64,000 nt of DNA. It comes from Lewinellaceae bacterium (lineage in GTDB: Bacteria > Bacteroidota > Bacteroidia > Chitinophagales > Saprospiraceae). Positions 46,122 to 55,159 of this stretch are shown piece by piece. The position numbers and the translations under genes are program-made. The stretch covers positions 248,001-312,000 of the forward strand of contig JACJYG010000005.1 in assembly GCA_020636215.1 (NCBI GenBank). Direction: 5' to 3'. Positions within the stretch are counted from its first letter, which is position 1. Every line of letters begins with the position of its first letter. The notes beneath the pieces were generated by a model that saw only the letters and a program-made list of their open reading frames with translations, made no database searches and had not been told where the DNA came from.

Positions 46122-46670
46122 CTACGCCACAGCCAGCTGTGCGCTGATCGCCAGCTTCACCTCTTCGGCCACCAGCATGCTGCCGGCCTCGGTCAGGGCG
46201 TTCCATACCAGGCCGAAATCTTTGCGGTTCAGTATGCCGGAGATTTCGAAGCCCGCCTTGGCATTGCCCCAGGGGTCTTTCACGGTGCCGTTGTAGTCGA
46301 CGGCCAGTTCAATTGGCTTGGTGACATCGCGGATGGTCAGGTCCCCCGTGAGTTTGTAGTCGCCGCTGGTTGTTTTGCGCAGGATGCCGTTTTCGAAAGT
46401 GATCTTGGGGTATTGGTCCGCCGCGAAGAAATCGTTGGATTTCAGGTGGTTGTCGCGGTCGGTATTATTAGTGCTGATGCTGTTGACATCGATGCTGAAG
46501 TTGACCTCGGCGCCGTCGAAATCGTCATTTTCGGAATATACTTCGCCGTCGAAGGCGCTGAAGGTGCCGGAAACAGTGGTGATCACAAGGTGCTTCACCT
46601 TGAATACTACTTCGGTATGGGCCGGGTCGATGGCCCACTTCTGGGCTACAGTTGCTTCCTGATTAGTCAT
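46122..46670 (-). CDS. YceI-family protein
   Basis: About 182 residues from MTNQEATVAQKW (ATG at 46668-46670); the frame is open further up but that part is not typical. AIDPAHTEVVFKVKHLVITT, then VSGTFSAFDGEVYSENDDFD, and LKSNDFFAADQYPKITFEN are the standard YceI lipocalin-like signature. The ends GFEISGILNRKDFGLVWNAL also match. The family binds isoprenoid-type ligands; there is no signal peptide here, so a cytoplasmic location is likely. It is convergent with the TonB receptor gene, sharing the terminator at 46001-46051. Its role in this organism is unknown. Confidence 0.9.
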   Translation of the reverse strand: MTNQEATVAQKWAIDPAHTEVVFKVKHLVITTVSGTFSAFDGEVYSENDDFDGAEVNFSIDVNSISTNNTDRDNHLKSNDFFAADQYPKITFENGILRKTTSGDYKLTGDLTIRDVTKPIELAVDYNGTVKDPWGNAKAGFEISGILNRKDFGLVWNALTEAGSMLVAEEVKLAISAQLAVA

Positions 46671-47157
46671 TTTCTGAATTTTTATGGATGATGGAATCGT
46701 TTGCAGCATTCGGGCTTTGCCTTTCCTGCAATGCATACTGCAAAGTAAAGGGGGATAGAGGAGAAAAAAATTGATGTAGGTTAAGAAATCGGCTCGGTAC
46801 GTGCGTTGGCAGTGGGCTGTTTGAGGAAACACGCTAAAACGGAGCGAAATACGGCCCATCTCTGCGAGCCGGAAAGGGCGTTTTCAAATAAGGGTGTCAA
46901 ATCCAGCGTCAGGATCAGGGAAGCCTTGATTTTACTGGGGCTTCAGGGAACTCGATAATTTACCCGGCCCCCAGGGACGCGACACGAACTCCTGAACACT
47001 CCGACTCGAACTTTACCCGGCCCTCAAGGACGGGACCCGAACACTACATATCAATCCTATTTTTGACCATACGCGTTCGGCTCTTCAAGGATGTCTTGAA
47101 AGAAAGCGCCAATTTTCGGTATCCTGTGTCAAATTATTTCAGGACGGGGCACACTCC
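46671..47157. other. Gene-free stretch with a short direct repeat
   Basis: It contains two copies, 53 bp apart, of a C/G-rich unit of the form TTACCCGGCCC, CAGGGACG and GACACGAAC (46960-46989 and 47012-47043, the second with a few changes). I see no gene. The frame that extends the YceI gene upstream to 46859 lacks family resemblance. Confidence 0.5.
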
Positions 47158-50040
47158 TCACTTCACCTCCAACTCCACTTCCCCCTTCTGCCCATCCTTC
47201 TCCACCACCACTTTGTATTTCCCCCTGTACAAATAAGCCTTCCCGTCTTTCGCCGGCTTAACATTGGCCGGCCGCTCTTCTTTTTTCTTGTTTTTATTTA
47301 GAATTTTATTGTACTCAGTTAGAGTTTTCTCGCTGATTATTAAATCATAAGGCAAAAAATTCAGGCCTTTACGGCAATCGGCCTCAAAGCTGCGCAACAC
47401 CAGTCCTGCTCCATCGATGATGCTCACCTTGGCCTTCCCTGCGGTAGTGGTATATAAAGGAATCTCCACTTTCGGGGGTTCGGGCTTGCGGTAGGGGCCG
47501 GGGTTGCCCCAGCGGGAGCTGTAGCGGATGCTTTCGGGCGCAAACACATGCAGGGCTTCGGCCAGCACCTCAGGGGTCAACTGTTGCAATTCTCTGACGC
47601 TGGCGATATAAATGGACCGCCCGTGGGTGCCGACGGCCAGGTCGTGGGCCCTGGGTTGGATCACCAGGTCGTGCACGGCTACAGCGGGTAGTTGGTTGTT
47701 CAGTTGCATGAAACTTTCGCCGCGGTCGAGGGAAACGTAGAGGCCGTGGTCGGAACCTACGTACAGAATGTTGGGGTTATCAGGATCTTCCTTTACTACA
47801 TTGATCGGCTCCAGGGGCAAGTCTTGGCCGATGGCCCGCCAGCTTTGGCCATAATCATCCGAAACGTAGAGATAGGGTGTGAAATCATCCCAACGATAGC
47901 CGTTGAGGGACACATACACCCGCCCTTTCTCATGGGCGGAGGCCTGCACCCGGCTAACCCAGCGGTTTGCCGGCAGCCCGGCGCTGATGTTTTCCCAGCT
48001 ATAGCCGCCATCGCGGGTGAGGTGCACCAGGCCATCGTCGGAGCCGGTATAGATCAGCCCGAATTGCAGGGGGGATTCGTGGATGCTGGACAGGGCGCCG
48101 AAGGGGACATCACCGGGCAGGCCGCCCTGGGTTAAGTCGCCGGAGATCTCTTCAAAGTCCTTACCCTGGTTGAGGGAGCGCAACAGTTTGTTGGCGCCCA
48201 TGTAGAGGATATCCTGGTTGTGGACGGACAGGTGGATCGGGGCCTGCCAGTTCCAGCGGTAAGCCCGCTCTCCGAGTTTGGGCTTGGGCGTAATGTAATC
48301 GCTTTTGCCGGCCTGGGTATCGATCCGGAAGTAATTGCCGAACTGATAGCCGGTATAGACGGTAGTATTGTCGCGGGTATCCACGGCCACCTGCATACCG
48401 TCGCCACCCTGAATCATGCGGTAGGGGTAACGGCCGGAGTCGTGCCAGCCGGCGCCGGCCCGGTAGTTGCTGGGGCCCATCCAGACACCATTGTCCTGAA
48501 GGCCCCCGTATACCCGGTAAGGCTCCGCCATATCAACGGCAATAGCGTAAAACTGGCCTACCGCCGGGGTATTGCACTTGACCCAGCTCTTACCGTAGTC
48601 ATAGGAAATATTGACGCCGCCGTCGTTGCCGAGGATCAGGTGGCCCGCTCGCCGGGGATTGATCCACAAGGCGTGGTGGTCGCCATGCACATTATCGCCG
48701 TCGATGCTTTCAAAGGATTGGCCGCCGTCATCGGACCGCAGTACGGGCACCCCCATGACGAACACCTTGTCGGGCGCCTGCGGGTCGACGCGCACCTGCC
48801 CGAAGTAGTAGCCGTAAGTGTAGTAGACATTATCGAGAAAATCCTCGTGGGTGCGCTTCCAGCTTTGGCCGCCGTCATCGGAGCGGTACAATTCCAGGCC
48901 GGTCACCGGCACATCGAACAGCATGGCGTTGGCGTCTTCCACGTAGTCGACCAGGGTTTTGGGCTGGATTTCTCCTTTTTCCACCATGCTGCGCACTTTG
49001 TCCGCATCGTAGCGCTCGGGAAAATCGTATTGTTGCAGGTATTCTTTGAGGAGGTATTTTTCCAGCTTCAGAAACTCCTCCCTGCTCATGCTGCGCAGTT
49101 CCTCTTTGGTAAGTTTGCGTTCTTCTTCCTCCTTTTTTGGGCGGCGGTTATAATTGTCGATAGCGGCAAAGAGCACCAGGCCGTTTTCGGTTTTCACGGC
49201 ATCCAGCCCGATGCGGCCGGCGCCTTCGCCGGTAACGAAACCGCTGGTTTCGGTGGTGAGCAAGTCCCAGCTTTCGCCTCCATCGGTGCTTTTGTAAATA
49301 CCGGAGCCGGGGCCGGATTCCACGAAATTCCAGGCGCGGCGTTCTCGTTGCCAGGTAGCGGCATAGAGGGTATTGGGTTCCGTTGGGCTCCGGATCAGGT
49401 CGACGGCGCCGGTATGCTCATCGATATAGAGGGTTTTGGACCAGGTCAGGCCGCCATCGGTCGTTTTAAAAACGCCGCGTTCTTCATTGGGAGAGTAGAG
49501 GTGCCCCAGGGCGGCCACCCAGGCGATGTTGGGGTTGTCGGGATCCAGCACGATGCGGCCGATGTGATGGGTTTCCGCCAGGCCGAGCTGCTGCCAGCTT
49601 TTGCCGCCATCGGTGCTTTTATAAACACCGGCGCCGGCGTAGGAAGAGCGGCTGGAATTAACTTCCCCGGTGCCCACCCAGATGGTGTTGCGCGCCCAGT
49701 CGACGGCGATATCGCCGATGGTCATCACCATTTCGTTGTCGAACAGGGGCTCGAAGGAAGTTCCATTGTTTTCGGTTTTCCACAGGCCGCCGGAGGCGTA
49801 GGCCACATAGAAGTAGGTAGGGTCATCGGGCCGTACATCGAGGTCGGCCACCCGGCCGCTCATAATGGTGGGCCCCACATTGCGGAACTCGATCGCATTG
49901 ACGATGGATTGCTTCGCCAAGGCTTGCCGCTGGGGATAGCTCGCCATGCGTTCGGCGGCGGCGGTAAAGGGTGGATGCTCATTTTGCGCGAAGAGCGTAA
50001 GGGCGAAAGTGCAAAGCAGGAGTGTAAAAAACAGCCTCAT
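47158..50040 (-). CDS. Exported BNR/sortilin-like repeat protein
   Basis: About 960 residues from MRLFFTLLLCTFALTLFAQN (ATG at 50038-50040); a start six codons up is also possible. Signal peptide, then many Asp-box (BNR) motifs of the form STDGG-x-SW (GVYKSTDGGKSWQQLGLAET; LYRSDDGGQSWKRTHEDFLD), which build the blades of two propellers as in VPS10/sortilin-like and glycosyl hydrolase-type proteins. A region rich in K and E (about 310-370) breaks the pattern. The C-terminal part is a short beta domain with PKVEIPLYTTTAGKAKVSII. The function is not known; such proteins are abundant in exported sets of Bacteroidota. Confidence 0.82.
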   Translation of the reverse strand: MRLFFTLLLCTFALTLFAQNEHPPFTAAAERMASYPQRQALAKQSIVNAIEFRNVGPTIMSGRVADLDVRPDDPTYFYVAYASGGLWKTENNGTSFEPLFDNEMVMTIGDIAVDWARNTIWVGTGEVNSSRSSYAGAGVYKSTDGGKSWQQLGLAETHHIGRIVLDPDNPNIAWVAALGHLYSPNEERGVFKTTDGGLTWSKTLYIDEHTGAVDLIRSPTEPNTLYAATWQRERRAWNFVESGPGSGIYKSTDGGESWDLLTTETSGFVTGEGAGRIGLDAVKTENGLVLFAAIDNYNRRPKKEEEERKLTKEELRSMSREEFLKLEKYLLKEYLQQYDFPERYDADKVRSMVEKGEIQPKTLVDYVEDANAMLFDVPVTGLELYRSDDGGQSWKRTHEDFLDNVYYTYGYYFGQVRVDPQAPDKVFVMGVPVLRSDDGGQSFESIDGDNVHGDHHALWINPRRAGHLILGNDGGVNISYDYGKSWVKCNTPAVGQFYAIAVDMAEPYRVYGGLQDNGVWMGPSNYRAGAGWHDSGRYPYRMIQGGDGMQVAVDTRDNTTVYTGYQFGNYFRIDTQAGKSDYITPKPKLGERAYRWNWQAPIHLSVHNQDILYMGANKLLRSLNQGKDFEEISGDLTQGGLPGDVPFGALSSIHESPLQFGLIYTGSDDGLVHLTRDGGYSWENISAGLPANRWVSRVQASAHEKGRVYVSLNGYRWDDFTPYLYVSDDYGQSWRAIGQDLPLEPINVVKEDPDNPNILYVGSDHGLYVSLDRGESFMQLNNQLPAVAVHDLVIQPRAHDLAVGTHGRSIYIASVRELQQLTPEVLAEALHVFAPESIRYSSRWGNPGPYRKPEPPKVEIPLYTTTAGKAKVSIIDGAGLVLRSFEADCRKGLNFLPYDLIISEKTLTEYNKILNKNKKKEERPANVKPAKDGKAYLYRGKYKVVVEKDGQKGEVELEVK

Positions 50041-50120
50041 TTTTTTGCCCTTAAACATAGGGAATTTTTTGGCTAAACTTCGGAAGTTAACCAGGGTATA
50101 CCTGGAGAAACTTCGGAAAT

Positions 50121-50927
50121 TTAGATAAACTGTTCCCGGTTCGCCATAAAACTTTTGGGCGCCACTCCGGTCAATTGCTTGAAGTCACGGATGAAATGCG
50201 ACTGGTCATAATAGCCACAGTGGTAGGATAGTTGGGCCAGGTTGGCGAACTCTGGCTTTCCAATGAGTTGCTGGGCTTGCCGGAGGCGGGCGATGCGGAT
50301 ATAGGCCTTGGGGCTGAGGCCGATAATGTTTTTGAATTCGCGTTCCAGTTGCCGGGAACTGATAAAAGCTTTTTGGCTCAGCTCATCTACCTTTATTTCG
50401 CCGCCTTTTGTACGAATGAGTTCTGCTGCAGAATGAAGGTAGGAATGCCCCCGCCCATTTTTCCGAAGCATGGCCTGGAGGAAGTCCTCAGTACATTTGA
50501 TTTTCGCTGGAAGAGAATCGGTTTCGCGCAGGCGGCCGCAATAATCCTGGAAGGCAATGCCCAGCACATCCTGCATATCGGTTGAGCGATGTGTAAACTC
50601 GGCTGCAGGGATGCCAAACAAGGCGAAAAATCCATCGGGCTTAAACCGGATACCGAGCGCCTCCACCTTTTTTCGAAAGCGGACTTCATACGCCTCCGTC
50701 CACAAACCGATCAAGGTGAAATCGGGGGAGGCCTCCCATTTATCATCGACTATCAGGTCGCAATGAAAATCCGATAAGTGGATAACTAATTCCACCAATC
50801 CTCTCGGCACCACTTTGAAGTCCAAAGGCCTTGGGGCGTTGCCGCTGTTGAAGGATGCGCGCCAATAGCCAGCTACATAGGGTTGTAAGGCTGGGGAGGG
50901 AGCGGTTTCCTGAAATTTTACACTCAT
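50121..50927 (-). CDS. AraC-family transcription regulator
   Basis: 268 residues from MSVKFQETAPSPALQPYVAG (ATG at 50925-50927), preferred over an upstream start because the first 70 codons are not family-like. N-terminal sensing domain with RPLDFKVVPRGLVELVIHLS (a DUF6597-type segment), C-terminal AraC domain with AFISSRQLEREFKNIIGLSP and YHCGYYDQSHFIRDFKQLTG, ending GVAPKSF. It is divergent from the DUF3237-cupin pair, which is a likely regulatory target by position. Confidence 0.88.
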   Translation of the reverse strand: MSVKFQETAPSPALQPYVAGYWRASFNSGNAPRPLDFKVVPRGLVELVIHLSDFHCDLIVDDKWEASPDFTLIGLWTEAYEVRFRKKVEALGIRFKPDGFFALFGIPAAEFTHRSTDMQDVLGIAFQDYCGRLRETDSLPAKIKCTEDFLQAMLRKNGRGHSYLHSAAELIRTKGGEIKVDELSQKAFISSRQLEREFKNIIGLSPKAYIRIARLRQAQQLIGKPEFANLAQLSYHCGYYDQSHFIRDFKQLTGVAPKSFMANREQFI

Positions 50928-51333
50928 TTTTCGGGTGATTTTAAAGATGATGCAAGATGTCTGAAAAAACAGTGCTTGTCCAGGCCATTCTATTAGTTGG
51001 GAGGATATATCTATTAACTGGTAGTTTCCGGAAACCCATGGTGCTGGCGTTCGGCCATATAGCATTGCAATGATGCGATTTTTTAATCCGGACATTTGTT
51101 TTGCCCTTATCCACCTCAGGAAAAACAATCTAGCCATCCCGTTTCTATCTTCCGGATCAGCTTGTCGGATTTTTACAATATTCCCGTCTCCACGCCATCT
51201 AATTTTGTCCTCGTAAAGCTCAATTATTTATCAGTTGTAACGATTTAGGTGCTTTTCATGGAGCGCCGAAAATGCCAGCGCCCCGGAAAGCCTAAATAGT
51301 TACGATCATTTATCATTTAAAAATCTAAAGAAG
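50928..51333. other. Divergent intergenic region
   Basis: About 400 bp between the AraC gene (minus) and the DUF3237 gene (plus). A -7-like box TAATTTTG is at 51200-51207 on the plus strand, about 130 bp before the next start, without a well-spaced upstream TTG. I see no palindromes strong enough to name as operators. Confidence 0.4.
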
Positions 51334-51819
51334 ATGGAAAGCACAATGAATGCTTTGGAAAAAGCAGGAATCACCACCCAGAAGATGCTTTTTTCGGAAA
51401 CTGTCTATTTGACTGGAATAACCGAATATGGCGTCAGCTGGCAGGAATTGACAACAGGGCAGGTTCGCCCGCCATTGGAAGGCGCCCGTTTTGATATCGC
51501 CTTTGCCGGGACACTGGAAGGCGCAAAGCTCAGCGGTTCCATTGAAGGCGTTGACTACCTGACCGTTCGGGCCGATGGCCGTTTTATGCTGGATTTACAC
51601 CTTACAGTCACCACGGAAGATGGAGAGAAGATTGCAGTGTATGAAGATGGCCAGTTGATCCCTCCACAGGATGGGAGTGGAATAGCCCAACTCCGACTTT
51701 GTATGCAATTCACAACCGCTTCCCCCAAATATTCCTGGCTGAATAAAATCCAGGCATGGGCAGTGGGTGAAGTGGATTGGAACACGGGCAAAGTTACGGT
51801 GCAGGCTTATCAGGTGTAA
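51334..51819 (+). CDS. DUF3237-family protein
   Basis: 161 residues. The core GARFDIAFAGTLEGAKLSGS and VDYLTVRADGRFMLDLHLTV matches DUF3237 (a small beta-barrel family with unknown role). It lies 62 bp upstream of the cupin gene, on the same strand, and divergent from the AraC regulator. Start at 51334 is the first ATG; MNAL five codons later could also be used. Confidence 0.7.
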   Translation: MESTMNALEKAGITTQKMLFSETVYLTGITEYGVSWQELTTGQVRPPLEGARFDIAFAGTLEGAKLSGSIEGVDYLTVRADGRFMLDLHLTVTTEDGEKIAVYEDGQLIPPQDGSGIAQLRLCMQFTTASPKYSWLNKIQAWAVGEVDWNTGKVTVQAYQV

Positions 51820-51880
51820 GCCCACCCCGCCACAATTCTCATAACATCTTATAATTATTCACCAAAAAAAGAAGATCCAA

Positions 51881-52300
51881 ATGATCACTGTTAATTTGAA
51901 TCAGCTGGAGCTGAATGAATTCACCGCCAAAAATGATCCTTCCCAACATTGCCGAGCCACCTTTCCCCTGTTAGGGGCGCATGGGGCCAAACAATCCGCT
52001 ACGGTTTATATCGAGCTGGAGCCCGGAAAAAACCTGGGGCGCCATACCGATAGCGCCGAAGAATTACTACTGGTCCTGGAAGGCGAGGTCGAGGTTCAGG
52101 TGGGAACGGAACAAGGCAGGTTATCGAAAGGCGAGATAGCGCTCGTTCCTAAAATGGTTTCCCACGATTTGCGGAATATCGGAGATAAAACCGCAAAGAT
52201 ACTGGGGTTCTTCGGCGGCGCCAACAACATCGTCGCCACCTTCGATGAAGTCTGGCTGCCTACTAATACCAATGTGGTAGATACGGCGCAGGCCGGTTGA
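51881..52300 (+). CDS. Cupin-domain protein
   Basis: 139 residues with a single cupin barrel. Motif 1 is PGKNLGRHTDSAEELLLVLE (G-x(4)-H-x(4)-E-E), and motif 2 is LSKGEIALVPKMVSHDLRNI (P-x(2)-H). Metal-binding His and Glu are in place, and the ligand or reaction is unknown. Paired with the DUF3237 gene. Confidence 0.8.
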   Translation: MITVNLNQLELNEFTAKNDPSQHCRATFPLLGAHGAKQSATVYIELEPGKNLGRHTDSAEELLLVLEGEVEVQVGTEQGRLSKGEIALVPKMVSHDLRNIGDKTAKILGFFGGANNIVATFDEVWLPTNTNVVDTAQAG

Positions 52301-52609
52301 GGGATGATCTCAGCAGTAACCCTTTGAATATAATGAACAACATGAGCCATGCGGATCAGGGGCTTAAACCAGGGCAAAGAAACTATTGGAGCGCCCGGAA
52401 CACCAAAGATAGCGGCCCGCTGGGCCGTTGCTTAGGCATTTCTATCCTGAATCGCATGACTCATGTCTGTTTTTTGATGGGTATTTTTTCTCCGGCCAAC
52501 AAATAAGCATTCTCCATCCTCTTGCGGCGGGGCCTCTGTTGGATCAGCCGGTTAAAAGCCATCCCACCATTCCGCCGTTTTTAACCGGCTCCCTGGAGCC
52601 GGCCATCAA
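52301..52609. other. Gene-free stretch with 3'-end repeat, copy B
   Basis: No credible gene. The far end (52557-52612) contains copy B of the hairpin element found at 16868-16912. On the minus strand it reads GCCGGCTCC, AG, GGAGCCGG, TTAAAAAC, and here the stem is perfect. It lies at the stop of the following minus-strand DUF4252 gene and probably ends that operon. Confidence 0.5.
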
Positions 52610-53134
52610 TCACGCTCTGGGCACATCCTTCTTTTTCTCCGGGAGCTTCTCAAAATGATTCGCGCCTTCCACATCGATATGCAGGTCGTTGAGGTCGCTG
52701 AATTTCAGCAGGCCTTCGAGGCTGAGCAGGATGAAGCCGTCACTGCCGTTAACCAGCAGCACTACATCGGTGATGGTGTCGCCCTTTTCGCGGATGTAGA
52801 AGCCGATATCGTCGCCGCCATCGCGTATGGTCAGCAATTGTTCGAACTGGCTTTGGTGGATATCCTTGACCAGCCGGCGGTATTCATCGGGCTGCACGAG
52901 GTTCCCTTCTTCCATGACCAGCACCCGCAGGTAGGTGATCTTGTCCAGGATCTTAGTGGCTTGCTCCTCTTCCGTGAAGTTGGAGGCGATCTTCAGCAAC
53001 CAGCCCTGCAGCTTGACGTCGGTGACGTGCTCATAGGTTTTGTACTTTTCGTAAAACCGGCTGATGGCTTCCGGCTGAGCAGAGGCAAATATCGGACTGA
53101 TGGCCAGCACGGCCAGGAATAGGAAGGTTTTCAT
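52610..53134 (-). CDS. DUF4252 protein, third of three
   Basis: 174 residues from MKTFLFLAVLAISPIFASAQ (ATG at 53132-53134), with a signal peptide. The body, EEEQATKILDKITYLRVLVM then EYRRLVKDIHQSQFEQLLTI RDGGDD, fits DUF4252, exported proteins of unknown role in Bacteroidota. Last gene of the sigma factor cluster, 76 bp after the second DUF4252 gene. The upstream bases (53135-53210) are simple repeats that may be spurious coding. Confidence 0.8.
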   Translation of the reverse strand: MKTFLFLAVLAISPIFASAQPEAISRFYEKYKTYEHVTDVKLQGWLLKIASNFTEEEQATKILDKITYLRVLVMEEGNLVQPDEYRRLVKDIHQSQFEQLLTIRDGGDDIGFYIREKGDTITDVVLLVNGSDGFILLSLEGLLKFSDLNDLHIDVEGANHFEKLPEKKKDVPRA

Positions 53135-53210
53135 GGTTGAAAGTTGAAAGTTGAAAGTTGAAAAGTTGAAAAGTTGAGCCATTTAGCCATTCAGCCATTT
53201 AGCCATTCAG
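53135..53210. repeat. Simple tandem repeats between DUF4252 genes
   Basis: Runs of the 8-9 bp unit GTTGAAAA/GTTGAAAG (53138-53178) are followed by the 8-bp unit AGCCATTT/AGCCATTC (53178-53210). Similar low-complexity tracts occur elsewhere (53800-53900, 55730-55872, 63345-63415), so this genome tolerates short tandem repeats in intergenic spacers. Confidence 0.7.
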
Positions 53211-53780
53211 TTACGCCCGGGGCCCCACCACCTCGGCCTCCTCCGCTTCTTTCTGGCGTTCCTCCTCCTTTTTCTTCCGGCGCTCCCCACTGATGATGTG
53301 GTTGACGATGTCCGTAATGTCATCGTATTTCAGCCGGGATTTCAGGTCGAAGAAGAACAGCTCGCCGTCATCAAAGCCGAGGATAACCAGGTTTTTGAGT
53401 TTCTGGTCCTTATCGCGCACCAGGATGGTGAAGTTGGACTCGGCGTCCTTTACCTGTAGCAGGTCTTCGTAGCCGTTTTGGCGGATATTGGCCAGGAAGG
53501 CGTTAATCTCATCGGGGGCGATGGCGGTATCATCTTCGGAGGCCATGAACCGCATCTTGCCCACCTTGCGGGCCAGCCGGAGGAACATTTTGGCCTCCTC
53601 GTCCCGCACCGAGTTATAGGCGATACCGCCGCCCAGCCACACCAACCATCCCGGCATCTTGAAATTGGTAACCCCTTCCCGGTGCTTGTATTGCTGATAG
53701 AACTGGGCAGTCGTTTTGGGGCTGCTGCAGGAAGTAAAAGCGAAGCCGCTCAAGAGGCATGCAAAAAGGATCAGTCGCAT
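53211..53780 (-). CDS. DUF4252 lipoprotein, second of three
   Basis: 189 residues. Signal MRLILFACLLSGFAFTSCSS has a lipobox-like FTSC, so it is probably a lipoprotein. Body: YQQYKHREGVTNFKMPGWLV, then EEAKMFLRLARKVGKMRFMA and NGYEDLLQVKDAESNFTILV. The C-terminal tail is highly charged (SGERRKKKEEERQKEAEEAE). It is the central member of three related genes. Confidence 0.8.
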   Translation of the reverse strand: MRLILFACLLSGFAFTSCSSPKTTAQFYQQYKHREGVTNFKMPGWLVWLGGGIAYNSVRDEEAKMFLRLARKVGKMRFMASEDDTAIAPDEINAFLANIRQNGYEDLLQVKDAESNFTILVRDKDQKLKNLVILGFDDGELFFFDLKSRLKYDDITDIVNHIISGERRKKKEEERQKEAEEAEVVGPRA

Positions 53781-53846
53781 GATTATGGGTTTAATTGGTT
53801 TTACGATTTGATGGTCTCACGGTTTCATGGTTTCACGGTTCCTCCT

Positions 53847-53899
53847 AACCATTCACCTATCAGCCATTTTTAACCGGCTCCTTTGAGACGGCCATTCAG
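53847..53899 (-). terminator. 3'-end hairpin repeat, copy C
   Basis: Read on the minus strand: CCGTCTC, AAAG, GAGCCGG, then TTAAAAATGGCTG. It lies just past the stop of the first DUF4252 gene (ending 53905) and has the same flanking blocks as copies A and B. Confidence 0.4.
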
Positions 53900-53904
53900 C
53901 CTCC

Positions 53905-54447
53905 CTATTGCTTTTCCTCCTTTGGCAGGTTCTTCTCACTATCATCAAACTCATTGATGAGCTTGGATACCTTATCGAGGTCGATCTTGCCGACGAAGCT
54001 CATAAGGACAAAGTCATCTTCGCCGCCGACCAGCAGCAGCAATTCGTGGATGGTTTTGTTGCCGTCATCTTTGATGAGGAACTCGACGTTATCGCCTTCG
54101 CTACGCACGGTCATCAGCACTTCGTATTCCTTGGTGTTGATCTTTTGCTTGGCCTCTTTGTAGAATTGGGCGGCATTCTCTTCGGCTACCAGGATGCGGA
54201 TACCTTCCAGGTCGCTGGCCAGGTCGATAATGGCTTTGGTTTCCTTGTCGTCCATATTCACGCCTTCGACATTCAGTTTCTGGAACATGCCCAGCAGTTT
54301 GGAGCTGATGTACACGACGGTGAAGCGGTCATCATCTACATACTGCTGGAAGTACTTGTCGATGGCGCTGGCGGCGGGTTGCTGTGCCTGGGCGAAGGAA
54401 ACGATGCCCAGCATCATTACGGTGAAAAAGAATTTAATCGATTTCAT
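53905..54447 (-). CDS. DUF4252 protein, first of three
   Basis: 180 residues with signal peptide MKSIKFFFTVMMLGIVSFAQ. Body: IDKYFQQYVDDDRFTVVYIS, then DLEGIRILVAEENAAQFYKE and EYEVLMTVRSEGDNVEFLIK. It is nearest to the anti-sigma gene, separated by about 200 bp. Products of this operon type are probably envelope proteins controlled by the sigma factor, but no function is established. Confidence 0.8.
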   Translation of the reverse strand: MKSIKFFFTVMMLGIVSFAQAQQPAASAIDKYFQQYVDDDRFTVVYISSKLLGMFQKLNVEGVNMDDKETKAIIDLASDLEGIRILVAEENAAQFYKEAKQKINTKEYEVLMTVRSEGDNVEFLIKDDGNKTIHELLLLVGGEDDFVLMSFVGKIDLDKVSKLINEFDDSEKNLPKEEKQ

Positions 54448-54652
54448 GGCTTGAGTTTTTAAAGTTATTAAAATCGGGTGATTATAAGCTGTTTGAATTT
54501 GGTTTTTAGAATTTATTATAGGCTATTTTTTCGTCAATCAAGGCTCTTTTTGAGCCTCGTACCCATAGGTACGGGGCGAAAAAAAGCCGCAGAGTGGCGG
54601 AAAAAGAGGCATAATAAAACTGAAGGACTAAATTCAAACAGCTTCTTAACTA

Positions 54653-55159
54653 TCATTTAAAGAATTTGCCCATTTCCCCCAGGCTTTTCATCTGCCGGGC
54701 GGCGGTGGAGGCGCCGCGGTTGAGCTCTCCGGAGGCCTTCAGTAATGCGGCCTCTGTGATCCGGAAGGCTTCCTGCGGATCCTGCACTTCGTATTTGGAC
54801 CAATCGATTCCTGCCGTTTGTGGCGGGGTAGGGGCGGTTGGGAATAAGAGCCAACCCAGCCCGATGCCGAGCACCACGATGGCGGCGGCGCGCAGGGCCC
54901 AACTTTGCAGCCTGAGGCGCCGTATGGGGGTTTCCCGTGGCTGTACCATCAGTTGATGGAACAGCTTCTGGTCGAAGTCGTCGCCCAGCGCTTTCCTGGC
55001 CTGTTCCTCTTCAAAATAGCGGAACAAGGGTTGGTAGGCCAGCAGGTGCTCCGGCACTTCCGTTTGCTGGAAGAACTCCCGCAGTTGCTGCTCTTCGGCA
55101 AGGGACGTTTCCCCTTCGAAGTAGCGGTCCAATAGCTGTTCTATGAATTCGTGGCCCAT
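54653..55159 (-). CDS. Putative anti-sigma factor
   Basis: 168 residues. Acidic N-terminal cytoplasmic part (IEQLLDRYFEGETSLAEEQQ LREFF), membrane helix at about 89-107 (ALRAAAIVVLGIGLGWLLF), and a short outside part. This layout is common for membrane anti-sigma factors in Bacteroidota. It overlaps the ECF sigma gene by 19 bp, which supports a paired sigma/anti-sigma role. Confidence 0.75.
   Translation of the reverse strand: MGHEFIEQLLDRYFEGETSLAEEQQLREFFQQTEVPEHLLAYQPLFRYFEEEQARKALGDDFDQKLFHQLMVQPRETPIRRLRLQSWALRAAAIVVLGIGLGWLLFPTAPTPPQTAGIDWSKYEVQDPQEAFRITEAALLKASGELNRGASTAARQMKSLGEMGKFFK

Noticed and set aside
48220..50076. Open frame of 618 codons on the plus strand
   Set aside because: It is the shadow of the BNR protein gene, whose high GC at third positions leaves the opposite strand open.
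53954..54462. Plus-strand frames of 69-184 codons opposite the first DUF4252 gene
   Set aside because: Shadows of the minus-strand gene; the minus-strand product has a signal peptide and family match.
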